Below are positions 15,232-24,408 of a DNA stretch of 64,000 nucleotides, piece after piece (within the stretch, counting starts at the first letter, position 1; every line of letters starts with the position of its first letter). The notes under the pieces are model-generated. The model was given only the letters and a program-made list of their open reading frames with translations. It did not search any database and was not told the DNA's origin. Location of the stretch: the NCBI GenBank assembly GCA_038323835.1, contig JBBQHI010000015.1:11728-75727 (forward strand). Reading direction: 5' to 3'. A program made the translations under genes and the position numbers. The DNA comes from JACVRW01 sp038323835. GTDB taxonomy: Bacteria > Actinomycetota > Thermoleophilia > Solirubrobacterales > Thermoleophilaceae.

Positions 15232-15639
15232 ATGTCCATCGCCCTCGCCGTGGTCGTGCTCTGTGCCGCTACGGCGGCCACCGCCGAGGCCCGCATGCGC
15301 TCCTTTCACACGCCGTCCGGCAACATCGCCTGCCTCTACCGCTCCGGAGACATGGCTGCGGTGCTCGCCCGATCACCGATCGGGCTCCGCTCCTCGCCGC
15401 CCGCACTCCGCTGCGACGTCCGCAGCCTGAACGACACCGCGTTCACGCTCGACCGCGGCCACCGGGGAAAGCGCGTTCACGTGACCGACGCCGTGCCCGC
15501 CGGGCGGGTGCTGGCCTACGGCAGCTCCCTCCGCCTGGGACCGTTTCGCTGCAAGTCCCGCACCACCGGGCTCACCTGCCGCAGCCGCCCGAGCGGGCAC
15601 GGCTTCGCCCTCAGCCGGGAGCGCCAGCGGGTCTTCTGA
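15232..15639 (+). CDS. Small secreted protein of unknown function, with a hairpin repeat in its frame
   Basis: From the ATG at 15232 (135 residues) the N-terminus is a signal peptide (MSIALAVVVLCAATAATAEA). An earlier in-frame start at 15175 would only add codons from repeat R2 and is rejected. The mature part begins RSFHTPSGNIACLYRSG, continues LRCDVRSLNDTAFTLDRGHR and ends with RCKSRTTGLTCRSRPSGHGF; its four cysteines suggest disulfides. Similar small secreted proteins with an 'SGNIxC ... LRCD' pattern are common in actinobacteria but have no known role. Codons 42-55 (AAVLARSPIGLRSS) are hairpin repeat R3 in reverse orientation; its 39-bp length preserves frame. Confidence 0.65.
   Translation: MSIALAVVVLCAATAATAEARMRSFHTPSGNIACLYRSGDMAAVLARSPIGLRSSPPALRCDVRSLNDTAFTLDRGHRGKRVHVTDAVPAGRVLAYGSSLRLGPFRCKSRTTGLTCRSRPSGHGFALSRERQRVF
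15357..15395 (-). repeat. Hairpin repeat, copy R3, inside a coding sequence
   Basis: On the reverse strand this reads GAGGAGCGGAG, a perfect 8-bp stem GCCCGATC-GGT-GATCGGGC, then GCGAGCACCG. It deviates from the consensus by only two or three bases. It lies wholly inside the small secreted-protein gene at 15232-15639 and is read through in frame. It is the only copy inside a gene body; R6 lies within the first codons of an MFS gene. Confidence 0.75.
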
Positions 15640-15700
15640 CCGGGGCCGACCAAGCCCGCCCAGGGGCAGGATTCGCCCACCGGCCCGCGAAACCGGCTGA

Positions 15701-16114
15701 ATGCGGACTCTCGAGGTCTCACGCACGCTGGTGAAGTCCCCGCCCGAGCTCTGGGCCGAGCTGAGCGGGGAAGCTCTCACCGAGGCCGTGGGAGGCGGAT
15801 CCCTGAAGGTGGCGGAGGAGGAGCGGCGGATCGAGTGGGAGGCCGGCGGCGCCAAGGGTGCCGCCGTGCTCGAGCCCGCCGGATGGGGCACCAAGCTGAC
15901 GCTGACCGCCGAGGTGCAGGAGGAGGTGGCCCAGCTCGAGCCCGAGGTGGCCCGGATGGGCCTGTGGGCACGACTCCGCGGAGCGACCCCGGTCCCGCCG
16001 CCCCCGCCCGGCCCGCCGGTGGACACTGCCCGCGGCGACGACCTGGAGAAGGCCTTCGGGCACCTGCTCGACGACCTCGGCTTCGGTCGCCGGCGACCGT
16101 TCCAGAACAGCTAG
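15701..16114 (+). CDS. Conserved hypothetical protein, SRPBCC/START-like
   Basis: 137 residues. The opening MRTLEVSRTLVKSPPELWAE, a middle strand pair (LKVAEEERRIEWEAGGAKGA, AAVLEPAGWGTKLTLTAEVQ) and a final helix (DDLEKAFGHLLDDLGF) resemble small SRPBCC polyketide-cyclase-like folds, with a proline-rich insertion (PVPPPPPGPPV) before the last helix. No catalytic residue is recognisable. It may bind a small hydrophobic ligand; this is fold-level inference. It precedes the sulfatase gene by 13 bp on the same strand, so the two are likely cotranscribed. Confidence 0.55.
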   Translation: MRTLEVSRTLVKSPPELWAELSGEALTEAVGGGSLKVAEEERRIEWEAGGAKGAAVLEPAGWGTKLTLTAEVQEEVAQLEPEVARMGLWARLRGATPVPPPPPGPPVDTARGDDLEKAFGHLLDDLGFGRRRPFQNS

Positions 16115-16127
16115 GTTCCTCCGGAGC

Positions 16128-17591
16128 TTGAGCTCCGCTCACCACCGCAGCACCCGCAGGGGCTTCATCGAGACGGGTGCGTCGGCCGCGGCCGCCCTGG
16201 CGCTCGGACCCGCGTCGGCACGGGCCGCCGATCGCCCCAACCTGCTCGTGATCATGGTGGACACGCTGCGCGCGGACCACGTGTACGGCAGCAGCATCCG
16301 CACGCCGAACATGGATGCTCTCGTGCGCCAGGGGCTGCGGTTCACCCGCGCGTACCCGGAGGCCATGCCCACCGTACCCGCGCGCAACTCGATCCTCTCC
16401 GGCCGCCGCCAGTTCCCGTTCCGGAACTGGCATGACTGGCGCGGGCTGCTCGACTCGCCCGGGTGGTCCCCGCTCCGCGACGTGGAGCACGCACTGCCCG
16501 CCACGCTCCGCCGCGCCGGCTACTGGACCGGCTACGCCACCGACAACCCGTTCCTCGGGTTCTCCTACCCCTACCTCGGCCTCCGCCGCGGGTTCAACCG
16601 CTTCGTCCGCACCGGCGGGGAGATCGGCAGCCGCCGTTCGGGGGTGTCGGAACGCGAGATGCGGCACTGGCTCTTTCCCGCGCTCCAGTCCGACGTGAAG
16701 GCGCGCGAGCGCCTGCGCCACTACATCGCCAACAGCCACAACTCCCACGACGAGTCGCGCTCGTTCGCGGCCAAGGTTTTCTCCAACGGAATCCGCCTCC
16801 TCGACCAGGCCGCGGCCCACCGGCCCTTCGCCCTCTTCCTCGACACCTACGAGCCGCACGAGCCGTGGACCCCGCCGCGCAAGTACGTGGACCTCTATGG
16901 CGACCCCGACTACCACGGCCCCGAGCCGGGAATGCCGCGCTACGGACTGGTCTCGGACTACATGCGTGGCCGCGACCCGTCGCTGGTGCTGAAGCGGATG
17001 CGCGCCCTCTACGCGGCCGAGGTGACCATGACCGACGCGTGGCTGGGCCACTTCCTCGAGCGCTTCCACCAGCTCGGGCTGGACCGCGACACCGCGATCG
17101 TGCTGGTGGGCGATCACGGCTTCCTGCTGGGCGACTACGGCTGGACCGGGAAGATCTCCTCGATCCTCCACCCCGCCCTCATACACGTGCCGATGGTGGT
17201 GGTCGACCCGGCCCGGCGCCGCGCCGGCCACGCCTCGGATTACTTCGCCCAGACCCACGACCTCGCCCCCACGCTGCTCTCGCTCGCCGGCGTGCGCGCG
17301 CCCCGGCGGATGGACGGCATCGACCTCTCACCGCTCTTCGAGGGTCGCCGCCCCCACGGGCGCCCGATGGCCTACGGGGGCTACGCGAACTCGCTCTACG
17401 CCCGCACGGACGACTGGAAGCTGATCGCGGACAACCGCGGGCACAACCGGCGCCTGTACGACGTGAAGCACGACCCGGGCGAGACGCGGAACCTGGCCCG
17501 GCGCCACCCGGAGCGCGCCGCCGCCATGTACGACGCGGTGGCCAGGCGGGCGGGCGGCCACCCGCCCTTCTACACGAACTCCCGGGCCTGA
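16128..17591 (+). CDS. Tat-exported sulfatase/alkaline-phosphatase superfamily hydrolase
   Basis: 487 residues from a TTG preceded by CCGGAG. A twin-arginine signal is present (STRRGFIETGASAAAALALG). The sulfatase fold is clear: PNLLVIMVDTLRADHVYG with metal-binding D45, EPHEPWTPPRKYVDLYGDPD, and VGDHGFLLGDYGWTGK. The position of the catalytic formylglycine motif (C/S-x-P-x-R) reads T82-V-P-A-R86 in MPTVPARNSILSGRR, so no cysteine or serine is available for formylglycine. The nucleophile may be threonine, as in alkaline-phosphatase-type relatives, and the substrate might be a phosphate or phosphonate ester rather than a sulfate ester. The exact substrate is unknown. Confidence 0.8.
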   Translation: MSSAHHRSTRRGFIETGASAAAALALGPASARAADRPNLLVIMVDTLRADHVYGSSIRTPNMDALVRQGLRFTRAYPEAMPTVPARNSILSGRRQFPFRNWHDWRGLLDSPGWSPLRDVEHALPATLRRAGYWTGYATDNPFLGFSYPYLGLRRGFNRFVRTGGEIGSRRSGVSEREMRHWLFPALQSDVKARERLRHYIANSHNSHDESRSFAAKVFSNGIRLLDQAAAHRPFALFLDTYEPHEPWTPPRKYVDLYGDPDYHGPEPGMPRYGLVSDYMRGRDPSLVLKRMRALYAAEVTMTDAWLGHFLERFHQLGLDRDTAIVLVGDHGFLLGDYGWTGKISSILHPALIHVPMVVVDPARRRAGHASDYFAQTHDLAPTLLSLAGVRAPRRMDGIDLSPLFEGRRPHGRPMAYGGYANSLYARTDDWKLIADNRGHNRRLYDVKHDPGETRNLARRHPERAAAMYDAVARRAGGHPPFYTNSRA

Positions 17592-17637
17592 CGGCGCGGC
17601 GCTACGGTTGGCGTCTAACCCCGAGGAGAAGAGCAAC

Positions 17638-18243
17638 ATGCCCGTCGACCCGAGCAAGACCGCCGTCGTCCTGATCGAGTACCAGAACGAGTTCACCTCG
17701 GACGGCGGCGCCCTTCACGGCGCGGTCGAGGAGGTCATGGAGCGGACCGGCATGATGGCCAACAGCACACGCGTGGCCGAGGCGGCCCGCGAGGCCGGCG
17801 CCGCCGTCCTGCACGCCCCGATCACCTTCGCCGAGGGCTACAACGAGATCACCTCGCACCCCTACGGGATCCTCAAGGGCGTGGTTGACGGGAACGCCTT
17901 CGTGAAGGACAGCTGGGGCGCGGCCATCGTGGACGAGATGGCCCCGAAGGAGGGCGACATCGTGGTGGAGGGCAAGCGCGGCCTCGACACCTTCGCCAGC
18001 ACCAACCTCGACTTCATCCTGCGCAGCAAGGGGATTCAGACCCTCGTGCTGGGCGGCTTCCTCACCAACTGCTGCGTGGAGTCCACGATGCGCTCCGGTT
18101 ACGAGAACGGCTACGAGGTGATCACCCTCACCGATTGCATGGCCGCCACCTCCGCCGAGGAGCACGACAACGCCATCAAGAACGACTTCCCGATGTTCTC
18201 CAAGCCGATGAGCTCGGAGGAGTTCATCGGCGAGCTCGGCTGA
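17638..18243 (+). CDS. Isochorismatase-family cysteine hydrolase
   Basis: 201 residues from the ATG at 17638, which has GAGGAGAAGAG upstream; a TTG 30 bp earlier is less likely. The family triad is visible: K113 in VVEGKRGLDTF and C146 in GGFLTNCCVESTMRSGYENG. The aspartate normally found in the first strand is replaced by glutamate (E14 in VVLIEYQNEF). Such enzymes cleave small amides, ureido compounds or isochorismate; the substrate cannot be specified. The stop is followed almost immediately by repeat R4 and then pccB. Confidence 0.8.
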   Translation: MPVDPSKTAVVLIEYQNEFTSDGGALHGAVEEVMERTGMMANSTRVAEAAREAGAAVLHAPITFAEGYNEITSHPYGILKGVVDGNAFVKDSWGAAIVDEMAPKEGDIVVEGKRGLDTFASTNLDFILRSKGIQTLVLGGFLTNCCVESTMRSGYENGYEVITLTDCMAATSAEEHDNAIKNDFPMFSKPMSSEEFIGELG

Positions 18244-18246
18244 GCC

Positions 18247-18292
18247 GCGGGCGAGAACCGCAGCGCCGGCGAGGAGCGCAGCCGAGCACAGG
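18247..18292 (+). repeat. Hairpin repeat remnant, copy R4 (stem deleted)
   Basis: GAGGAGCGCAGC at 18271 is joined directly to CGAGCACAGGA, the right flank of the repeat, so the whole hairpin is missing. A further degenerate right flank (GGGCGAGAACCGCAG) lies just before, at about 18249-18263, suggesting two damaged copies in tandem. The element starts a few bases after the isochorismatase stop and ends 4 bp before the pccB ATG, whose ribosome site AGGAG it overlaps. Confidence 0.6.
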
Positions 18293-18296
18293 AGCC

Positions 18297-19886
<1,590 letters not shown>

Positions 19887-19891
19887 GGCCC

Positions 19892-20230
19892 TCAGCAGCG
19901 CTTGGTCTGCGTGTGCGCCCTGGCCTTCACGCCGTCCTCGGCGGTGAACGTCGCCTGGATCGTCCGCTTCGGGCCCCTGAAGGCGATGCCCGAGTAGAAG
20001 CCGACCCTGCGGAGCCTGCCGGCCACCTTCACCTTCTTCTGGGCCACCCGCTTGAGGATCTTCGTCTCCGTGTTGCGAATCGTGGTGTTCAGGCCGCCGG
20101 GATGCAGGAGGTCCGGGGGGGACGGTGAACCGCAGCTCGTCCGCCCTAGTCGATCGTCCGGTCGTCGGGATCGGTGATCGAGTCGGCGCCCAGGCGGATC
20201 GCCATTCCCCCGTGCTTTCCCTGGCCCCTC
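19892..20230 (-). pseudogene. 3' remnant of a gene, frameshifted in a C7 run; 357-bp gap between pccB and the MFS gene
   Basis: The reverse strand at 19892-20130 encodes a coherent basic C-terminal domain (GGLNTTIRNTETKILKRVAQ, then KVKVAGRLRRVGFYSGIAFR, ending AHTQTKRC and TGA). Just upstream a plausible continuation, ADELRFTVPP, lies in another frame; the shift falls at a run of seven C (about 20115-20121). Farther upstream only a 19-codon ORF with GGGGGA before its ATG (20146-20205, ending DPDDRTID) is visible. I read this as the tail of a decayed secreted or surface protein gene. The family is not recognised. A sequencing error in the homopolymer is possible but would not supply the missing 5' part. 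Confidence 0.45.
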
Positions 20231-20243
20231 AAAGGGCGCGAAG

Positions 20244-21551
20244 TCAGGCCTCGGCCGCCACGGCGCGGACGACGACCGGCGGGGGCGGCTCCTCGCGTGC
20301 CAGCATCGCAAGCAGCGAACCCACCACGAGCACGCCCGCCAGCACGGTCAGCGGTGTCTCGTAGCCACCGGTGGAGTCCTTCGTCACCCCGGTGAAGGCC
20401 GGGCCGGCGAAGCCGCCGAGATTGCCGATCACGGCGATGAGCGCGATGCCCGCGGCCGCCGCGGGGCCGCTGAGGAAGCTGGTGGGGAGGGTCCAGAAGA
20501 CCGGGATCGCGGAGAGCACCCCCACGGCCGAGAGCGTGATCCCCAGCGTCAGGGGCACCGGCGAGCCCGCGTATGCGGTGAGCAGGGTGCCCACCGCGCC
20601 GATCAGGCCCATCCCCGCCACGAAGGGACGCCGGCTCGGCGCCTGGTCCGCACGGCGGGCCACCCACAGCATGGCCACGGTGGCGATGGCGAAGGGAACC
20701 GCGGCCAGCAGGCCCACCTCGAAGTTGGTGTAGCCGGTGCGCTCCTGCACAAGGTCGGGCACGAAGAAGATGAGCCCGAAGCCGGCTCCCAGCAGGATGA
20801 AGTACACGAATCCGAGTAGCCACACCTGCCCGCTCAGCAAGGCGTCGGACAGGCGAGCCTCCCCCTCCTCCGCCTTGTCGCTCAGCTCCCTCGCGAGCCG
20901 CGCCGACAGGTACTCGCGCTCCTCAGGCTCGAGCCATTCGGCGTCCGACGGGCGCTCGTCGAGATAGCGAAGGGTCACGAACCCCATCACCACCGAGGGG
21001 ATGCCCTCCACCAGGAACAGCCACTGCCAGCCGTGGAGGCCGGCCACGCCGTCGAGCTCGAGAAGCCCACCCGACAGCGGGCCGCCGGCCACGTAGGCCA
21101 GCGAGGTGGCGGTGAGGAACAGGGCCAGCACGCGCGAGCGATCCTCGGCGGGGAACCACCAGGTCAGGTAGAGCACGATCCCGGGGAAGAAGCCCGCCTC
21201 GGCGCAGCCGAGCAGGAAGCGCAGGACGTAGAAGCTGCCGGGGCCGCCGATGAACATCATCGAGGCCGAGATCAGGCCCCACACCACCATGATCCCGGCC
21301 AGCCAGCGGCGGGCGCCCACCCGGTAGAGCATCAGGTTGCTGGGCACGCCAAAGATCACGTAGCCGAGCGAGAAGATGCCGGCGCCGAGGCCGAAGATGG
21401 TGTCGCTGAACCCGAGGTCGTCCTCGAGCTGGAGCTGGGCGAAGCTCACGTTCACCCGGTCCAGGTAGGCGATCACGTAGATCCCGAACAGGAACGGGAT
21501 CAGCCGGCGAGTGACCTTCGCGAGCGTCCGGCGCCCGACGTCCTCCTCCAC
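20244..21551 (-). CDS. MFS transporter, anion:cation symporter (ACS) family
   Basis: 435 residues from GTG 21551 (the in-frame upstream extension is not protein-like). About twelve membrane segments are visible, beginning RRLIPFLFGIYVIAYLDRVN, which is the ACS-family first helix with the conserved YLDRxN motif. ARRWLAGIMVVWGLISASMM, LGCAEAGFFPGIVLYLTWWF and the loop after helix 6 match the family. Members import organic anions such as tartrate, 4-hydroxyphenylacetate or phthalate with protons. It is followed by an ornithine-cyclodeaminase-family gene (35 bp apart, same strand, upstream) and both may serve catabolism of one compound. Substrate unknown. Confidence 0.85.
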   Translation of the reverse strand: MEEDVGRRTLAKVTRRLIPFLFGIYVIAYLDRVNVSFAQLQLEDDLGFSDTIFGLGAGIFSLGYVIFGVPSNLMLYRVGARRWLAGIMVVWGLISASMMFIGGPGSFYVLRFLLGCAEAGFFPGIVLYLTWWFPAEDRSRVLALFLTATSLAYVAGGPLSGGLLELDGVAGLHGWQWLFLVEGIPSVVMGFVTLRYLDERPSDAEWLEPEEREYLSARLARELSDKAEEGEARLSDALLSGQVWLLGFVYFILLGAGFGLIFFVPDLVQERTGYTNFEVGLLAAVPFAIATVAMLWVARRADQAPSRRPFVAGMGLIGAVGTLLTAYAGSPVPLTLGITLSAVGVLSAIPVFWTLPTSFLSGPAAAAGIALIAVIGNLGGFAGPAFTGVTKDSTGGYETPLTVLAGVLVVGSLLAMLAREEPPPPVVVRAVAAEA

Positions 21552-21585
21552 GAGCGTGACTCTAAGGCTCCGGCGGCCGCGCGGG

Positions 21586-22533
21586 CTACAGGTGCACGGT
21601 GTCCGGCCTGATCTCCCCCGCGCGGTGGGCCTCGAGCAGGGCGAGGCAGATGGCCAGGTCCTGGATGGCGAGGCCGGTGCTGTCGAAGAGCGTGGTGGCG
21701 CCATCGTCTGAGCGTCCGGGTGCTGCCCCGGTGAGCACGTCGCCGAGCGCGGTCACGCTCTCGCGCGTGACCAGCCCGGCCTCCACCGCGCCGGTGAGCT
21801 CGCCTCCGTGGCTCGCCTGGGCCCACTCGTCGCAGAAGAGCTCGCACGCCGCCACCGCCGCGGGCTCGGCCTCGGCCTTGCCCGGGCCGTCGGCGCCGAG
21901 CATGTTGAGGTGGGCGCCGGGACGAAGGTCGGCCTCCGTGACCACCGGCTCGGCTCCGGGCGTGACGCAGGTCACCACGTCACAGGCCAGGGCCTCGTCG
22001 AGGCTCCCGGCCTCCCAGCCGAGCTCGCCCGCCAGGCGGCCCGCGGCGTCGGGATCGGGGTCGAAGCACATGCCCGGGCCGTACTCGGCGTCGGCCAGGC
22101 AGCGCGCAGCCCAGGCCCCGTGCAACCCACAGCCCACGATGCCCGCGGTCCGGGCGTCGCCACGGGCCAGCTCCTGGGCCGCCACCGCCGCCACCGCGCC
22201 CGTGCGGAGCGCCGTCACGGCGCGCACGTCCACGAGCGCGAGCAGCTCGCCGTCCGCGGCCGACGACACGCAGATCGCCCCCATCACCACCGGCAGCCCG
22301 GCCTCGGGGTTGCGCGGGAACGAGGTGACCCACTTGAGGATCGCGATCCCGTCGCCCTTCGCCGGCATGGCCCGGAAGTCACCCTTCGGCGCGGCGTCCA
22401 GGTAGGTCTTGGGCGGCATCTGCCACTCGCCCCCGGCGTGCTCCACGAAGCCGTGGCGCACCCGCTCGATCGCCTCCGAGGGCGGGATCGCCCGGAGCAC
22501 CATCTCGTGGGGGAAGACGAGCAGCTCGGCCAC
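21586..22533 (-). CDS. Ornithine cyclodeaminase / mu-crystallin family protein
   Basis: 315 residues from a GTG. Features of the OCD family: an N-terminal substrate domain with MPPKTYLDAAPKGDFRAMPA and ILKWVTSFPRNP, containing the conserved Lys of the substrate pocket, and a Rossmann NAD(P) site TAGIVGCGLHGAWAARCLAD. VDVRAVTALRTGAVAAVAAQ is a typical family signature, with the arginine that contacts substrate. Members act as ornithine cyclodeaminase, alanine dehydrogenase or ketimine reductase. It is likely cotranscribed with the downstream MFS permease, suggesting use of an imported amino or imino acid. Confidence 0.8.
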   Translation of the reverse strand: MAELLVFPHEMVLRAIPPSEAIERVRHGFVEHAGGEWQMPPKTYLDAAPKGDFRAMPAKGDGIAILKWVTSFPRNPEAGLPVVMGAICVSSAADGELLALVDVRAVTALRTGAVAAVAAQELARGDARTAGIVGCGLHGAWAARCLADAEYGPGMCFDPDPDAAGRLAGELGWEAGSLDEALACDVVTCVTPGAEPVVTEADLRPGAHLNMLGADGPGKAEAEPAAVAACELFCDEWAQASHGGELTGAVEAGLVTRESVTALGDVLTGAAPGRSDDGATTLFDSTGLAIQDLAICLALLEAHRAGEIRPDTVHL

Positions 22534-22592
22534 CGCCTGACCGTACTCACCCGGGAGGAGCGAAGCGCGGGCCGCGGTAGCCTTCAGACGCA

Positions 22593-22814
22593 GTGGCCCG
22601 CAACGGAAAGCACCGGCCGAGCCGCCCCCGCATCGAGCTGCGCGGCGGCGCGGCCATTCCGGAGGAGGCCGCGGCGATCGCGGCCGCGATCGAGCAGTTC
22701 ATGCGGGACACCGCACCGCCCCCCGCTCCCGCGAAGGGGATGAGCCCGTGGCTGCGGGCAGGGCTCCTCGAGGGCACGGGCCGGCCCGCCGACGGTCCCG
22801 CCCCCTGGGGATAG
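22593..22814 (+). CDS. Acyl-CoA carboxylase epsilon-like small protein
   Basis: 73 residues from GTG 22593. The pattern RIELRGGAAIPEEAAAIAAA, then a short linker and SPWLRAGLLEGTGRP, resembles the actinobacterial AccE/PccE epsilon subunit, in which a beta-strand ending in a Gly-rich turn is followed by a P-x-E-E-x-A-A-[IL] helix and a C-terminal W-x-R-x-[AG]-R-L element. These peptides bridge alpha and beta carboxylase subunits. It lies 2.7 kb from pccB, with two opposite-strand genes between, rather than directly next to it. Assignment is by pattern only because the family is short and poorly conserved. Confidence 0.5.
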   Translation: MARNGKHRPSRPRIELRGGAAIPEEAAAIAAAIEQFMRDTAPPPAPAKGMSPWLRAGLLEGTGRPADGPAPWG

Positions 22815-22819
22815 CAGGG

Positions 22820-22860
22820 TCCGGTGCTCGCCCGGGCCACCGCCCCGGGCTGCGCTCCTC
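22820..22860 (-). repeat. Hairpin repeat, copy R5
   Basis: Reverse orientation; flanks GAGGAGCGCAG and GCGAGCACCGGA are exact. The stem is GCCCGGG / CCCGGGC with a GCGGTGG loop, a 41-bp version with compensatory stem changes relative to R1 and R3. It lies between convergent genes, 13 bp after the amidase stop in the amidase's own direction. Confidence 0.8.
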
Positions 22861-22873
22861 CCTGGGGGCCGCT

Positions 22874-24316
22874 TCAGTCCGCAGCGGAGGCGCCGGCGAA
22901 CACCGGCGGCACGCGGTCGGCCCAGGGCGAGGCCTCCTCGAGCTGGGCGGCCACGCGCAGCAGCAGGTCCTCGCGCCCGTAGCCGCCCACGAGCTGGATC
23001 CCGATTGGAAGGCCCTCCACGCTCTCGTGGAGCGGAAGCGAGATCGCCGGCTGGCCGGTGGTGTTGAACCCGGCGGTGAACACCGCGCACGGGGTGGCGG
23101 TCACGATCGGCATCAGCGGGTTCTCGGGGTCCGGGGTGAACGACCCGAGCGGCAGCGGGGGCAGGGCCATGGTGGGCGTGAGCAGGAGGTCGAAGCCCCC
23201 GGCCCACCACTCGGCGGCGCGGCGGGTCACGAGCTGGTGGTACTCCACGGCACGCAGGTACTCACCGGCGTTGTTGCCGCGACCCATCTCCGCGAGCGCC
23301 CAGGTGAGCGCCTCCACGTCGTCCGGGCCGATCTCCTTGCCCGTCTTGTCGGACCAGTACCGGAGGTTCCAGTCCACGCCCGCGCTCCAGCGCACCAGGA
23401 AGCTCGGGATGTAGTTCTCGTCGTTCAGGACGTCCGGGTACGACGGCTCCACGGTGTGTCCCAGCGACTCGAGCAGCCGCCCGGTCGCCTCGGCCGCGGC
23501 CACGCAGTCCGGGTGGGCGTCGAACTGGCCGCCGGGCGGCGTGGTGCAGAGCCCGATGCGCAGGGGCCCCGGCTCGGCCCCCACCTCCTCCGTGTAGGGC
23601 CGCTCACGCGCCGGCGCCACGTAGGGCTCGCCCTGCGGGGGGTCGGCCACCCACTCGAGGATCGCCGCCGTGTCGCGCACCGAGCGCGACACCACCAGCT
23701 CCTGAGTGAGACCGGACATCACATCGCCGAAGTCGGGAGCCTGGGACACGCGGCCGCGCGATGGCTTCAGTCCCACCAGGCCACAGGCGCTGGCGGGAAT
23801 GCGGATCGAGCCGCCGCCGTCGTTGGCGTGGGCGATCGGCACCATGCCCGAGGCCACGGCCGCGCCCGACCCGCCGCTCGAGCCGCCCGTGGAGTGGCCG
23901 GGGTCCCAGGGGTTGCGGCTCGGCCCGTAGGCCTCCGGCTCGGTTGTGGGGAGGATCCCCAGCTCCGGAGTGTTGGTCCTGCCCACCACCACGAAGCCCG
24001 CCTCGCGGAAGCGTCGGGCCAGCCAGGTGTCGTGCTCCTCGTGCCAGTCCTGCTCCTTCAGGAACCTCATGCCCTCGTGGTAAGGCTCACCCGCGCTGTG
24101 GCAGGCCAGGTCCTTGATCGCAAGCGGCACGCCCCGGAACGGGCCGTCGGCGGGCTCCTCGGCCAGCGCCTGCTCGAACCGCGCGTGAATCACGGCGTTG
24201 AGCTCGGGGTTCAGCGCCTCGACCCGCTCGATCGCCGCCTCCACCAGCTCATGCGGCGAGACCTCGCCCGAGCTCACAAGCTCTGCGTGTGCGGTGGCGT
24301 CAAGGCGCGGGTCCAT
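22874..24316 (-). CDS. Amidase signature family hydrolase
   Basis: 480 residues from ATG 24316 (the ORF extends 19 codons further, but DPRLDATAHAELVSSGEVSP is the usual beginning). The Ser-cisSer-Lys triad regions are present: VPLAIKDLACHSAGEP (Lys), STGGSSGGSGAAVASGMVPI and NDGGGSIRIPASACGLVGLK (both serines). C-terminal elements FNTTGQPAISLPL and GLPIGIQLVGGYGREDLLLR are typical. It hydrolyses a carboxamide; the natural substrate is not predictable. It is not GatA, since there are no gatB/gatC neighbours and the product resembles stand-alone 6-aminohexanoate or nylon-type amidases. Confidence 0.85.
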   Translation of the reverse strand: MDPRLDATAHAELVSSGEVSPHELVEAAIERVEALNPELNAVIHARFEQALAEEPADGPFRGVPLAIKDLACHSAGEPYHEGMRFLKEQDWHEEHDTWLARRFREAGFVVVGRTNTPELGILPTTEPEAYGPSRNPWDPGHSTGGSSGGSGAAVASGMVPIAHANDGGGSIRIPASACGLVGLKPSRGRVSQAPDFGDVMSGLTQELVVSRSVRDTAAILEWVADPPQGEPYVAPARERPYTEEVGAEPGPLRIGLCTTPPGGQFDAHPDCVAAAEATGRLLESLGHTVEPSYPDVLNDENYIPSFLVRWSAGVDWNLRYWSDKTGKEIGPDDVEALTWALAEMGRGNNAGEYLRAVEYHQLVTRRAAEWWAGGFDLLLTPTMALPPLPLGSFTPDPENPLMPIVTATPCAVFTAGFNTTGQPAISLPLHESVEGLPIGIQLVGGYGREDLLLRVAAQLEEASPWADRVPPVFAGASAAD

Positions 24317-24373
24317 GGGCGGGCGCGAGCCTAGCTCCTGGGCGGCCCGGCGCGCCAGTCGGATCCTCCCCAA

Positions 24374-24408
24374 CCGGTCGATTTCGATATTTAACGAAAC
24401 CCGACCGG
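24374..24408. promoter_or_regulatory. Inverted repeat upstream of the sulfate-assimilation operon
   Basis: An AT-richer island in this GC-rich DNA carries a two-part inverted repeat. CCGGTCG (24374-24380) pairs with CGACCGG (24402-24408), and TTTCG (24382-24386) pairs with CGAAA (24395-24399), around an 8-nt ATATTTAA centre. The overlapping AAACCC-GACC-GGGTTT at 24397-24412 is also palindromic. It lies 55-90 bp before the sulfite reductase ATG and inside the gap to the divergent amidase. A dimeric regulator's operator with an embedded promoter is the likely role; the regulator is unknown. Confidence 0.5.

Noticed and set aside
13473..15296. 607-codon reverse-strand ORF opposite the mutase gene
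   Set aside because: It mirrors the codon structure of the mutase gene, has His/Leu/Val-rich composition and no domain, and its ends are repeat-encoded. It is a GC-driven antisense shadow.
22554..22566. GAGGAGCGAAGC upstream of the AccE-like gene, similar to the left flank of the repeat
   Set aside because: No stem or right flank follows; too short to separate from chance.
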